The notes beneath the pieces are model-generated. The model worked only from the letters and a program-made list of their open reading frames with translations, was not told where the DNA came from and did no database searches. Source: Planctomycetota bacterium (GTDB lineage Bacteria; Planctomycetota; UBA1135; GCA-002686595). From it: 61,250 nt of DNA. The DNA lies in NCBI GenBank assembly GCA_016779225.1, contig JADHNZ010000015.1:1-61250 (forward strand), written 5' to 3'. Both the position numbers and the translations under genes were made by a program. Shown here one piece after another: positions 17,666-26,386 of the stretch. Within the stretch, counting starts at the first letter, position 1. The number at the start of each line of letters is the position of its first letter.

Positions 17666-18112
17666 CTAGGAGTTGAGCGTTTGCGCTGCGAGATCGCGGC
17701 GCAGCTGAACATTCGCCTCGAACAGCGCGCGCATCGTGGCCCGGTTGCGCTCGGCGCGGCTCTCGGATGAGCCCACCTCCCCAATCGAAGCGGGGCTCTC
17801 TAGGGAACTCGCATCTCTGGCCGCGCGCAGCCGAGCCAGCTCGACCTCCTGGAGGGCCAGCTGCTTCATGACCTTGGCCAGCCGTTTCTCGGCCAAGCGC
17901 TTGGCCTCGAGACGCTCTTCCAGAGAGCGGCCCTGGGGCTCGGGCGCAGCCGCGGGCACCTGCCGAAGCTGGGCCGGGTCGATGCGCAGGGGTGCCGGGG
18001 AAGGCGCGACGGGCCGCAGAACCGGGGCCTCCGGGGACCGCCGCCGACGCCCGGGCAGCTCGAGGTCGAGTGCATGGGCTACACGGGTGGATCCGGGACG
18101 GCGCTGGAACAT
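17666..18112 (-). CDS. coiled-coil protein with F-E-A-N tail, operon partner of the MamK-like actin
   Basis: A 148-residue protein from the ATG at 18112, preceded by GGAAAGGAAG, which decides this start over one 48 codons upstream. The first 60 residues are Pro/Arg-rich and probably disordered. Residues about 70-105 form a charged coiled coil (K-R-L-A-K-V-M-K-Q-L), then a Ser-rich linker and the tail T-M-R-A-L-F-E-A-N-V-Q-L-R-R-D-L. The coiled coil and tail match the end of the degenerate GGDEF protein at 10488-11474. The actin gene follows after 43 bases, so it could be an adaptor or regulator of the filament. No known family recognised. Confidence 0.6.
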   Translation of the reverse strand: MFQRRPGSTRVAHALDLELPGRRRRSPEAPVLRPVAPSPAPLRIDPAQLRQVPAAAPEPQGRSLEERLEAKRLAEKRLAKVMKQLALQEVELARLRAARDASSLESPASIGEVGSSESRAERNRATMRALFEANVQLRRDLAAQTLNS

Positions 18113-18186
18113 GGCTAAGTGCGACTTCCTTTCCGAGGGCAAGCCTAGATCAGAAGCCCCGCCCCGTGGGGAGCCGAACCCACAAA

Positions 18187-21100
18187 TCAGGCGGTTTCCG
18201 GCTTCTCTGGAAGCTCGGAGCCCCCGGCAGTTGGGCGAGGACGCCCGACCAGCCAACGCGCACCTCGCCCGAGGTCCTCGAGGATGAGGTACAGGCTTGG
18301 CACGAGCAGCAGCGACACCGCCGTGGAGAACGCGACCCCGAATGCCAGGGAGACGCCCATGGGGATCAGGAAGCGTGCCTGCAGGCTGGTCTCGAGCATC
18401 AAGGGCGTCAGCCCCGCGAAGGTCGTGAGGGAGGTCAGGAGGATGGGTCGGAAGCGCGTCGCACCGGCATCCACGACCTGCTGGAGCAGCGTGGCCCCCG
18501 GGTCCGTCCTACGCCGCGTGTTCACGGCGTCCACAAGCACGAGGTTGTCGTTCACCACCACGCCGGCCAGGGCGACCATCCCGAACATGCTCAGCACATT
18601 CGCATCCAGGCCCACGATCATGTGCCCGAGGAACGCCCCCACGACTCCGAAGGGAATCGCGGTCATGACCACGAAGGGCTGCAGGTAGCTGCGGAACGGG
18701 ATGGCCATGAGGCCGTAGATGGCGAACAGGGCCACGAGCGCCCCTCGCACCAGTCCCCCCAGGACATCCTGCTGCTCCTGGCGCTCGCCCTCGAAGGACC
18801 AGTCGAGCCCCGCATAGCTCCCAGCGATCCCAGGCATCGCCGAGGCTGCGAGGTCAGCCAGGATGTCGCCGGGGTTCCCCACCGAGGGATCCACATCCGC
18901 GGTCACATGCACCGTCCTGCGCCGATCGGTGCGCTGGATGGTCGAGAAGCCTCGGCCCTCCTGCAGGGAAGCCACAGCCTCGAGCGGGACCTCGGCCCCA
19001 TCCGGAGCGCGCACGAACAGGCGCTCGAGACTCTGCATGGTGCGGCGATCCTCCTCGGGGTAGCGGACCATGACCTTGACCTCCTCACGCCCGCGCTGGA
19101 CGCGCTGGGCTTCCTCGCCGAAGAAGGCCTGACGCACCTGGCGACCCACGGCGTCCTGACGGAGACCGAGCACCTCTCCCTCGGGGAGCATGGCCAGCTG
19201 GACCTCCCGCTTGCCCCCGCGGAACGAGTCCGTGAGATCCACGACGCCGTCGTAGCCCTCGAGGGCGGCGCGCACCTCGGCAGCGGCGGCCTTGAGCACC
19301 CCGAGATCGGGATGGGCAAGCTGCACATCGATGGGCTTCCCGGCGCTCATCATCTCGGCACTGAAGCTGAGCTCCTCGGCGCCGGCGATGGGCCCGACTC
19401 GCTCCCTCCAGAGGGTCGCGAAGCGCTCGCTGCCCCAGTCCTTCGGCCGGTCCTCGCTGGGGACTAGGGCCACATGCACCTCTCCCAGGTGCCCGGACTG
19501 GGCCACCGACCTCCGCCGCTGGGGATTGCGCGACTGGGTGTTGCGCCAGGGCTGGGAGCCGACCGTGGCCATCACATGCGCGACCACTCCGTCCCCAGCC
19601 TCCTCCGCAATCTCGAGGGCGATGCGCTCCGCCCGCGCCACGGCGGCGGCGGTCACCTCGCGCGAGGTCCCAAGGGGCATGGTGATCTCGCAGGCCACAT
19701 CGTCAGCGGGCAGCTTCGGGAAGAATCGGAAGCCGAGTGCGCCTCCCTGGATGAGGCCGGCGGTCAGCAGCACAACGGCCACCGCCACGGCAACCGTCAC
19801 ATACCGCCAGCGCAGGGCAAGCGCCACGAAGGGGCGGTAGGCCCTCGCGACGAAGGCCTCAAGCCCGCGGGCGAACAGGCCCTGGAACGCCCGCCAGGGC
19901 CCGAGGATGCCGCCCTTCTTGGCATAGGGCTTCACATGCACGAGGTGGGCGGGAAGGATCCACTGGCTCTCGACGAGGGACCACAGGAGGGTGGGCACCA
20001 CGATCGCCGGGATCACGCGCCAGATCTTCCCCGTCGTCCCAGGCAGGCTGGCGAGGGGCCAGAAGGCCGCGACGCTGGTCAGCACCGCGAAGACCACCGG
20101 GATGGCCACCTCTCGCGTGCCGCGCACGGCCGCGGCCTCGCGCTGCTCCCCGGCGGCAATGCGGCGATAGACGCTCTCCCCGACCACGATGGCGTCGTCC
20201 ACCACGATCCCGAGCACCACGATGAACGCGAAGAGGCTCAGCACATTGATCGAGACCCCAAGCAGCGGCATCAGGGCCACCGTCCCCAGGAACGAGATCG
20301 GGATCCCCAGCGAGACCCACCACGCGACGCGGGTGCGCAGGAACAGGGTCAGAACCACGAACACGGCGAGGAGGCCCTGCCAGCCATTGCGCAGGAGCGT
20401 GTCAAGGCGCCCGCGCAGGTAGCGAGCGTCGTCGCGCCACGGGGTCACCTCGACCCCCTCGGGGAGCCGCCCGGAGGCGCTCAGCTCGGCACAGAACTCC
20501 TTGACGGCGGCGGCGATCGCCAGCGCGCTCTGGTCCCCTACGCGGAACACCTGCAGCAGAGTGGTGGGCACGCCGTCGAAGCGCGCCTCCAGGTCCACAT
20601 CGGCAAAGCCGTCCACGACCCGGGCCACATCGCCCAGCTCAATCCTGGTGCCGTCCTCGAGGGTGCGCAGGGGAAGAGCGGCAAAGTCCTCGCCGCTGTA
20701 CGCCTGGCCCTTGGCGCGCAGGAGGACCTCTCCTCCTGCGGAGCGAATGGCGCCGCCCGGCACATCGAGCGAGCTGGAGCGCACCGCACGGGCCACATCC
20801 CCGAGGGTGAGGCCATAGCGCTGCAGGGCGAGCTCGCTGACCTCGATCGAGACCTCGAACGGCCGCACCGCGGCGAGATCCACCTGGGTGATGCCCTCGA
20901 GCGCGAGCAGGTCATCGCGCACGCGCTCCGCCACGCCCCGCAGCGCCCGCTCGCCGACGAAGCCGCTCACGGCCACATTGATCACCTGGCTGCGCGGCCA
21001 GAGCTCCTGGATCACGGGGCGCTCCGCGTCCTCGGGCAGCGAGGTGATCGCATCCACGCGCGTCTTCACCTCGCTCAGCACCCGCTGCAGGTCCTCCCCG

Positions 21101-21408
21101 GTCTCCAGCTCGATGGTGACAGCGCCCGCGCCCTCGGCCGCGGAGCTCGTCAGCTTCTTGAGCCCGGGCAGCCCCTCGAGCTCCTCCTCGATGCGGCGGC
21201 AGATGCCCTCCTCCACCTCCTCCGGTGCAGCCCCCGGATAGACCACCCCGATCTGGATGATCTCCGCCGAGAACTCGGGGAACACCTCCACCTTGAGGCC
21301 CCCCACCGCCAGTGCGCCCCCCGCGCACAGCAGGATCATCAGGATGTTCGCCGCGACTCGGTTGTGGACGAACCACGCGATGACGCCCTTGGAGCGCTCG
21401 CCCTCCAT
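18187..21408 (-). CDS. RND-family efflux pump, inner-membrane permease
   Basis: 1,073 residues, the usual length for AcrB/MexB-type permeases. One membrane helix near the N-terminus (V-A-A-N-I-L-M-I-L-L) is followed by a large periplasmic loop, a block of helices around 340-560 (including V-V-D-D-A-I-V-V-G-E) and the duplicated second half with its own loop and helix block. It would export drugs or lipophilic compounds using the proton gradient with the HlyD-type adaptor and TolC-like channel encoded just upstream. Its ATG shares one base with the adaptor stop (TGATG). A short inverted repeat at 18165-18182 after the stop may end the operon. Confidence 0.9.
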   Translation of the reverse strand: MEGERSKGVIAWFVHNRVAANILMILLCAGGALAVGGLKVEVFPEFSAEIIQIGVVYPGAAPEEVEEGICRRIEEELEGLPGLKKLTSSAAEGAGAVTIELETGEDLQRVLSEVKTRVDAITSLPEDAERPVIQELWPRSQVINVAVSGFVGERALRGVAERVRDDLLALEGITQVDLAAVRPFEVSIEVSELALQRYGLTLGDVARAVRSSSLDVPGGAIRSAGGEVLLRAKGQAYSGEDFAALPLRTLEDGTRIELGDVARVVDGFADVDLEARFDGVPTTLLQVFRVGDQSALAIAAAVKEFCAELSASGRLPEGVEVTPWRDDARYLRGRLDTLLRNGWQGLLAVFVVLTLFLRTRVAWWVSLGIPISFLGTVALMPLLGVSINVLSLFAFIVVLGIVVDDAIVVGESVYRRIAAGEQREAAAVRGTREVAIPVVFAVLTSVAAFWPLASLPGTTGKIWRVIPAIVVPTLLWSLVESQWILPAHLVHVKPYAKKGGILGPWRAFQGLFARGLEAFVARAYRPFVALALRWRYVTVAVAVAVVLLTAGLIQGGALGFRFFPKLPADDVACEITMPLGTSREVTAAAVARAERIALEIAEEAGDGVVAHVMATVGSQPWRNTQSRNPQRRRSVAQSGHLGEVHVALVPSEDRPKDWGSERFATLWRERVGPIAGAEELSFSAEMMSAGKPIDVQLAHPDLGVLKAAAAEVRAALEGYDGVVDLTDSFRGGKREVQLAMLPEGEVLGLRQDAVGRQVRQAFFGEEAQRVQRGREEVKVMVRYPEEDRRTMQSLERLFVRAPDGAEVPLEAVASLQEGRGFSTIQRTDRRRTVHVTADVDPSVGNPGDILADLAASAMPGIAGSYAGLDWSFEGERQEQQDVLGGLVRGALVALFAIYGLMAIPFRSYLQPFVVMTAIPFGVVGAFLGHMIVGLDANVLSMFGMVALAGVVVNDNLVLVDAVNTRRRTDPGATLLQQVVDAGATRFRPILLTSLTTFAGLTPLMLETSLQARFLIPMGVSLAFGVAFSTAVSLLLVPSLYLILEDLGRGARWLVGRPRPTAGGSELPEKPETA

Positions 21409-22577
21409 CAGCGAACCTCCACATCCCGGGGCAGGAGCCTCACGGCCATGCCCTCAACAGGGTTTGCGAGGGGGCTCACGACCACGCGCTCGCCGTCGTC
21501 AAGACCAGCCGTGACCACGACGGAGTCCCTCGTCCGCCAAGAGACCGTGACCTCGCGACGCGCAAGACGGCCCTCATCCTCGGCGACCCAGACCACATCG
21601 CCCGGACCCAGGGCGGAGCGAGGGAGCAGCAGTGCCTCCTCGATGGCTCGGCCCTGGATGCTGGCCTCGACATGGCTTCCTGAGAACAGCGGGACCGGAC
21701 GCGGGGTGGCCAGGCCATAGGGGTCCTCCACCTCGAGCACGACCCGCACCAGGCGCGACCTCGGGTCCAGGCTGCCATCGATCCGAGCCAGCCGAGCCTC
21801 GAAGGAGACGCGCTGGCCCGCGAAGTCCGCCGCGAGCTCGCAGGAGACCGCCTCATTGGGCGCGAGTCCCTGTCCAACGGCGAAGGGCAGATGGGCCAGG
21901 TCGCGGTCCCGCAAGGGCACCACCACCTCGAGCGCGTCGGTGGACGCCAGCTCGCCGAGTCGGTTGCCGCGCTGCACAAGCTGGCCCAGTCCCACCTCGA
22001 CGCTCTGCACCGTGGCGTCGAAGGGGGCGCGCAGCTCGAGGCGCTGCAGGTTCTGACGCACCACGGCCAGGGCTGCCTCGGCGGCGCGGACGGCGGCCAA
22101 GGCCTCGGCCTGCTGGGGCTTGCGCAGGGCAAGCTCGCCAGGTTCCTGGATCCCGAGCAGCGCCTGCTCGCGTGCGGCCTGCTCGGCCAGGGCAGCCTCC
22201 TGGGCCGCGCGCGCGCGGGCTCGGTCCACCTCGGCCTGGGCCCGCTCGCGCTCGAGCTCGAGGTCCGTCGGATCGAGCCGGAGGAGAGGCTCCCCCTCCT
22301 GGACGAGCGCGCCCTGGACGAGTCCGGGGGCGACCCAGCGCACCACGCCGGCAACCTCCGGCACGATCCATGCGCGTCGGATGGGACGCGTCTCGCCTGT
22401 GCCCTGCAGGACCGGGATGAAGGGAGCGCGGGTGGGCGCCTGGGTCTCGACCAGGGGTGCCACGATCGCCTCCGTCGGGCGCCCTCCCACCTCGCCCCGG
22501 TCGGCCAGGACGGTCGAGGCCTTCCAACCGCCCGCCAGAACCGCGGCGACGAGCAGCAGCTGCACGAGGGCCCTCAC
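21408..22577 (-). CDS. RND efflux periplasmic adaptor (HlyD/MFP family)
   Basis: 389 residues: an N-terminal membrane anchor (about 5-25), a lipoyl/barrel part split by a long Ala/Glu/Arg-rich helical hairpin (about 105-190, with R-A-R-A-A-Q-E-A), then beta-barrel and membrane-proximal domains. It bridges the permease and the outer-membrane channel. The gene overlaps the TolC-like gene by four bases (ATGA) and the permease gene by one, so all three pump parts are translationally linked. Confidence 0.88.
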   Translation of the reverse strand: MRALVQLLLVAAVLAGGWKASTVLADRGEVGGRPTEAIVAPLVETQAPTRAPFIPVLQGTGETRPIRRAWIVPEVAGVVRWVAPGLVQGALVQEGEPLLRLDPTDLELERERAQAEVDRARARAAQEAALAEQAAREQALLGIQEPGELALRKPQQAEALAAVRAAEAALAVVRQNLQRLELRAPFDATVQSVEVGLGQLVQRGNRLGELASTDALEVVVPLRDRDLAHLPFAVGQGLAPNEAVSCELAADFAGQRVSFEARLARIDGSLDPRSRLVRVVLEVEDPYGLATPRPVPLFSGSHVEASIQGRAIEEALLLPRSALGPGDVVWVAEDEGRLARREVTVSWRTRDSVVVTAGLDDGERVVVSPLANPVEGMAVRLLPRDVEVR

Positions 22578-24046
22578 GAGCGCGCCTCCATGGCCTCAGG
22601 CGCGCCCACTGGGGCTTCTTTCGCGGCTGGCGCTTCCGCAGGCTCGGGCTCGGCGGAGTCCGCGCGGCTACCGGCTGCCACGCCGTGCCCCCCGAGCGCC
22701 AGCCACAGGTCCACCCGCGCCTCGTGCCGCGCGCGCTGCGAACCCAGCACCTGCGCCTCGATGGACAGCCGGCGGCGCTGGGACTCGAGGACCTCCACGA
22801 TTCCCACGAGGCCGGCCTCGTACTGCTCCTGTGCCAGGGTCTCAGCACCCTCGGCCTCGCGGGCCGCCTCCTCCAGGGCGGCGTGCCTGCGGTCCGCAGC
22901 CTCGCTCCGCACACGGGCCCGCTCCACCTCGGCGCAGGCTCGCAGCACGAGCCCCTCCCAAGCCGCAACGGCCCCGCGCACGCGAGCGTCCGCAGCGCGC
23001 ACGCGAGCACGCAAGGCGCCCCCCTGGAAGAGGGGCGCTGAGAGTCCGCCGACGAAGGACCAGACGCTGAAGTCCGGGTCACCGATGTCCTCGGCCTTCG
23101 TTCCGTTCCAGCCCGAGCTCGCGGTGAAGCTGATGCGCGGCCACAGCTCCGCGCGGCTCACCTCCGCGCGCGCCAGCTCGGCCGCAGTCCGTCGGGCCGC
23201 GCCACGAAGGTCGGGCCGCTGGCCAAGGACCGCGACCGGGACGCCGGAGGGGCTCTCGGGCGGAGCGCTGGGCAGGGCCCCCTCAAGCCCCCGGCGTCCA
23301 TCGGCCACGCCGCCGAGCAGCGCCTCCAGCGCGCGCTCGGCGAGCGCCTCACCCTCGCGCGCCCCCTCGAGGATGGCGACGGCGCTGGCCACGCTCGTCC
23401 GCAGCAGGCGCAGGTCCAGGGCACGGCCCAGGCCGGCCTCGAAGCGCTGAGCCACCTGACGCTCGCTCTGACGCCAGCTCTCCAGGGTGCGCTCCGCAAG
23501 CTCCCGCTGGGCCCGCGCCTCGCCGAGGATCAGCCAGGCGCGCACCACCTGCCCCGCCAGGGACACGCGCGCCCCCTCCAAGTCGGCAGCGGTCGCCGCG
23601 AGGTCAGCCTCCGCGGCCCGCACTCCGGCGCGGATGCGTCCCCACAGGTCGACCTCCCAGGAGGCCGCGAAGGAGCCGTTCCAGGCGCCGAAGGTCCGAA
23701 TGGGATCCGGCACGGGGATGCCCCGGGCAGCCAAGTTGATCTGGCTCCGGGTGTTCTGGAGCTCCGCCCCCACCGAGGGCAGCAGCGGCCCCCGGGAGAT
23801 GCCTAGCAGCGCCTCCGCCGCATCCAGTCGCGCAACGGCACCAGCCAGATCGGGAGAGGCCGCGAGCGCCTCGTCCACCAGTTCGCCGAGCTCGGACGAT
23901 CCAAGCGCGGACAGGAGGTCGAAGGCGCCCGTCGCCTCGGGTGCATCCCAGGCAGGATCCAGGAGCGGCAGGGGATCCTCCACCACGGGAAGGGGTGCTG
24001 CGCAGGCGGCGGCGAGGAGGGGAATCAGGAGAGCGGGCTTCGACAT
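22574..24046 (-). CDS. outer-membrane efflux channel lipoprotein (TolC/NodT family)
   Basis: About 490 residues from the ATG at 24046. This start gives a lipoprotein signal with L-A-A-A-C (cleavage before Cys 17), as in NodT-type channels; longer frames starting at 24217 add Arg-rich residues with no signal. Two repeats of long amphipathic helices carry the family pattern, for example A-S-W-E-V-D-L-W-G-R-I in the first half and A-E-L-W-P-R-I-S-F-T-A-S in the second. It forms the outer channel of the RND pump. Its start overlaps the last codons of the TetR gene. Confidence 0.85.
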   Translation of the reverse strand: MSKPALLIPLLAAACAAPLPVVEDPLPLLDPAWDAPEATGAFDLLSALGSSELGELVDEALAASPDLAGAVARLDAAEALLGISRGPLLPSVGAELQNTRSQINLAARGIPVPDPIRTFGAWNGSFAASWEVDLWGRIRAGVRAAEADLAATAADLEGARVSLAGQVVRAWLILGEARAQRELAERTLESWRQSERQVAQRFEAGLGRALDLRLLRTSVASAVAILEGAREGEALAERALEALLGGVADGRRGLEGALPSAPPESPSGVPVAVLGQRPDLRGAARRTAAELARAEVSRAELWPRISFTASSGWNGTKAEDIGDPDFSVWSFVGGLSAPLFQGGALRARVRAADARVRGAVAAWEGLVLRACAEVERARVRSEAADRRHAALEEAAREAEGAETLAQEQYEAGLVGIVEVLESQRRRLSIEAQVLGSQRARHEARVDLWLALGGHGVAAGSRADSAEPEPAEAPAAKEAPVGAPEAMEARS

Positions 24047-24669
24047 GACGAACGCGTCGGGGCCCCAAGGCCACCGGCGAGGAACTGGATGAGAGCCTCG
24101 GCGGCGGTGGAGCCGACGAGCAAGGGTTCGAGGGGCGGGCGGCCATCGCCCAGGGCATCGCCGCGTAGGAGCAGGTGCGTCAGCGCGCCGATCATGGAGT
24201 GCAGGCGCAGGAAGCATGCGGCGCGGGAGAGGTCGGGGTGGAGCTCACCGAGGGCCTCGGCGAAGGCCGCGTGGACCTCCTGGAAGAGGCCGTCGCGCAC
24301 GAGCTCGCGCCAGGGCCCGGAGGGGTCGCTCATGGCTCGGGCGTGCAGCTGCACCATGCCGCCATCCACGCGGGCCACGAGCTCGAGCGTCGGCTCGACG
24401 AACGCGCGCGCCAGGCCTTCGAGGGACAGCCCGGCCTCCTTCAGCTCCTCGAGGCGCAGGAGGCGCGCACGGTTCAGCTGGGAGGCCCTGCGCTCGAGCA
24501 CCCGTGCCAGCAGCTCCTGCTTCCCCCCGAAGTGGTAGTGGACCGCGGCCACATTCGTGCCCGCGCGCGAGGTGATCTCGCGGATCGACGCACCCGACCA
24601 ACCCTGGGCCGCGAACACGGCCTCAGCGGCATCGAGGAGGGCTTGGCGCGTGTGCTGGGAGCTTCCCAT
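24025..24669 (-). CDS. TetR/AcrR-family repressor of the efflux operon
   Basis: 214 residues. The N-terminal helix-turn-helix covers about residues 8-55 (A-G-T-N-V-A-A-V-H-Y-H-F-G-G-K is the recognition helix region), followed by a helical ligand-binding domain that includes segments resembling the CerR C-terminal family. It is the first gene of the efflux operon and overlaps the channel gene, so it probably represses its own operon until a pump substrate binds. A partly palindromic site over its start codon (24669-24686) may be its operator. Confidence 0.85.
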   Translation of the reverse strand: MGSSQHTRQALLDAAEAVFAAQGWSGASIREITSRAGTNVAAVHYHFGGKQELLARVLERRASQLNRARLLRLEELKEAGLSLEGLARAFVEPTLELVARVDGGMVQLHARAMSDPSGPWRELVRDGLFQEVHAAFAEALGELHPDLSRAACFLRLHSMIGALTHLLLRGDALGDGRPPLEPLLVGSTAAEALIQFLAGGLGAPTRSSCRSPLS

Positions 24670-24686
24670 TCCAACAAGCGTTTGAA
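24669..24686. promoter_or_regulatory. candidate TetR operator
   Basis: On the minus strand this reads TTCAAACGCTTGTTGGAA, an imperfect palindrome (six of nine pairs match) with the A-A-C-N4-G-T-T core seen in operators of many TetR regulators. It overlaps the first base of the tetR start codon. It is also the most A+T-rich stretch of the 91-base gap to the next gene. Confidence 0.4.
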
Positions 24687-24760
24687 TCTAGCCTCGGACT
24701 CGGTCCCCATCAAGCACGGACGCGGACACCGAGGAGCCAGAGCGCTCGCCGGCCAGGGTC

Positions 24761-25645
24761 CTACCAGCCACCGGCATAGGGGTCCGGCTCGGGCCACCCC
24801 CACCAGACGGCAAGCCCGGACGCAAGCAGCATGACGGCCGAGCGCAGGAGCAGCGGCTTGGAGCCGGGCGGCACCCACGCGAGCATTCCCGCAGCGCAGC
24901 CGAGGAGAGCCGCGGGCCCGGTGGGAACGGACGCATAGAGGACCGCCTGCACGACGGTGGCGGAGGCGAGCGCGCCAAGGAGAGCCGCACCGGCCCAGAC
25001 GCGCTCCCCGCCGGGAAGCGCCTGATCCACCGTCACGAGGCCCAGCGCAAGCCCAAGGGCGCCCAGGGTGAGCGCTCCCGATCCCGTGGAGTTCCCGAGC
25101 AGAAGCGCCCCGCAGAGGACGACGCCGCCCAGGCCTGCGCGTTCCCGGGCCAGCACAAGGGTCCTCGACCTGGCCCCATCCTTGGGCTGCCAGGACGAAG
25201 CGCGTCCTCCCAACCCTCGCTCGAAGGCCGCACCCAAGAGGACCACCGCGCAGGCGACCCCGGCGGTGCGGAGCCCTGGCAGGGAGTCCACCCAGTGGTG
25301 ACTCCAGTAGGGCTCGAGGGCGAACGCCGCCCAGGCCAGCACGGGGGTCACCCAGCCCAGGACGGGCAGCGCAAGGACAGCGAGCATGCCACCCGTGCAC
25401 CAGGCGAGGACCTCGCCTGCGTCATGCGGCGGCCAACCGGCCCACCTGCCGTGGAGAGCGAGGCGCGCGGCGACTGCTGCGCAGAGGATCGGGCCGGCAC
25501 CGGCCACGCGTCGGAGCAGGGCTCCACGCTCACCGGAACGACGCCCCTCCTGCTCGGACGGGATAGCGCGCGCGCGGAGCACGCGAGTGAGCCCCAGGGG
25601 CAGGAGCGCCCCCAGGGCCGCAATCAAGAGGACGCGGAGCTCCAA
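24761..25645 (-). CDS. multi-pass membrane protein of unknown function
   Basis: 294 residues with about eight hydrophobic segments and few charged residues outside a basic loop near 25-45 and another near 155-170. No catalytic motif or family is recognised. The end W-P-E-P-D-P-Y-A-G-G-W is exposed. It starts ten bases after the YceI gene ends and so probably shares that transcript, but this tells little about its task. Confidence 0.6.
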   Translation of the reverse strand: MELRVLLIAALGALLPLGLTRVLRARAIPSEQEGRRSGERGALLRRVAGAGPILCAAVAARLALHGRWAGWPPHDAGEVLAWCTGGMLAVLALPVLGWVTPVLAWAAFALEPYWSHHWVDSLPGLRTAGVACAVVLLGAAFERGLGGRASSWQPKDGARSRTLVLARERAGLGGVVLCGALLLGNSTGSGALTLGALGLALGLVTVDQALPGGERVWAGAALLGALASATVVQAVLYASVPTGPAALLGCAAGMLAWVPPGSKPLLLRSAVMLLASGLAVWWGWPEPDPYAGGW

Positions 25646-25655
25646 GGAGCCGCGC

Positions 25656-26285
25656 TCACTTGCCCGCGCCTTCGAAGGCGAGGATCAGCCGGATCTCGTC
25701 CCCGATGGCCTCGTTCGGATAGGTCGTCATCCCGAAGTCGCGCCGGTTGATGACCAGCTCACCCTCGAAGCCGATCCGCTTGCCGAAGCGCTCGCCCCGG
25801 TCCCCCTCACCCAGGAGGCGCGCCTCGAAGGTCACCTCCTTCTCGACGCCGTGGAGAGAGAGCGTCCCGGTGACCGACAGGGCTCCACCCTCCTCGAGCG
25901 CGACCTTCGAGGAGGCAAAGGTCGCCTTGGGGAACTGGGCCACATTGAGGAAGTCCTGGCCCTTGAGGTGGTCGTCCCGCCCGGTGCTGGCGCTGTCCAC
26001 CGACGCAGGATCGATCGAGACGCGGACCGCGCAGGCAGAGGCATCCTCACTGAAGGTCAGCTCGCCCTCGAAGGCGTTGAAGCGCCCCCAGGCCGCGGAC
26101 AGGCCAAGGTGGGTCGTGCGGAAGAGGACCGCCGAGTGCACGGCGTCGATCGCGTAGGTGCGGGCCTCGGCCCCCAGGGGAGTGACGACGGCTGCGTGGG
26201 CTGCGGGCACGGCCTCGCCTCGCGTGGCGAGAGGAGCGACGGCCGCGGCGGCGAGGACGAGGAGGGACAGCTGGGTGGGGCGCAT
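25656..26285 (-). CDS. YceI-family lipid-binding periplasmic protein
   Basis: 209 residues with a signal peptide (about 1-30) and the YceI lipocalin-like fold: Y-A-I-D-A-V-H-S (about 43-50), R-D-D-H-L-K-G-Q-D-F-L-N-V-A-Q-F-P (102-118), and the closing N-R-R-D-F-G-M (about 178-184). Members bind polyisoprenoid or other amphiphilic molecules in the periplasm. It is divergent from the antiporter gene, with about 100 bases between them that should hold both promoters. Confidence 0.9.
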   Translation of the reverse strand: MRPTQLSLLVLAAAAVAPLATRGEAVPAAHAAVVTPLGAEARTYAIDAVHSAVLFRTTHLGLSAAWGRFNAFEGELTFSEDASACAVRVSIDPASVDSASTGRDDHLKGQDFLNVAQFPKATFASSKVALEEGGALSVTGTLSLHGVEKEVTFEARLLGEGDRGERFGKRIGFEGELVINRRDFGMTTYPNEAIGDEIRLILAFEGAGK

Positions 26286-26386
26286 TGGGCGTAGGGGGAT
26301 AAAGTTGCAGGTCGCTTGGAACGACGGGTCGGGCGGGGAGCATGGAACACGGGCCTCGGCCGTTCCAGCCCGCTAGAGTCGGCGCC

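Noticed and set aside
18165-18182. A stem with a T-T-C-G loop that looks like a tRNA T-arm.
   Set aside because: Flanking bases do not form an acceptor stem or anticodon arm; it is at best a weak terminator for the efflux operon.
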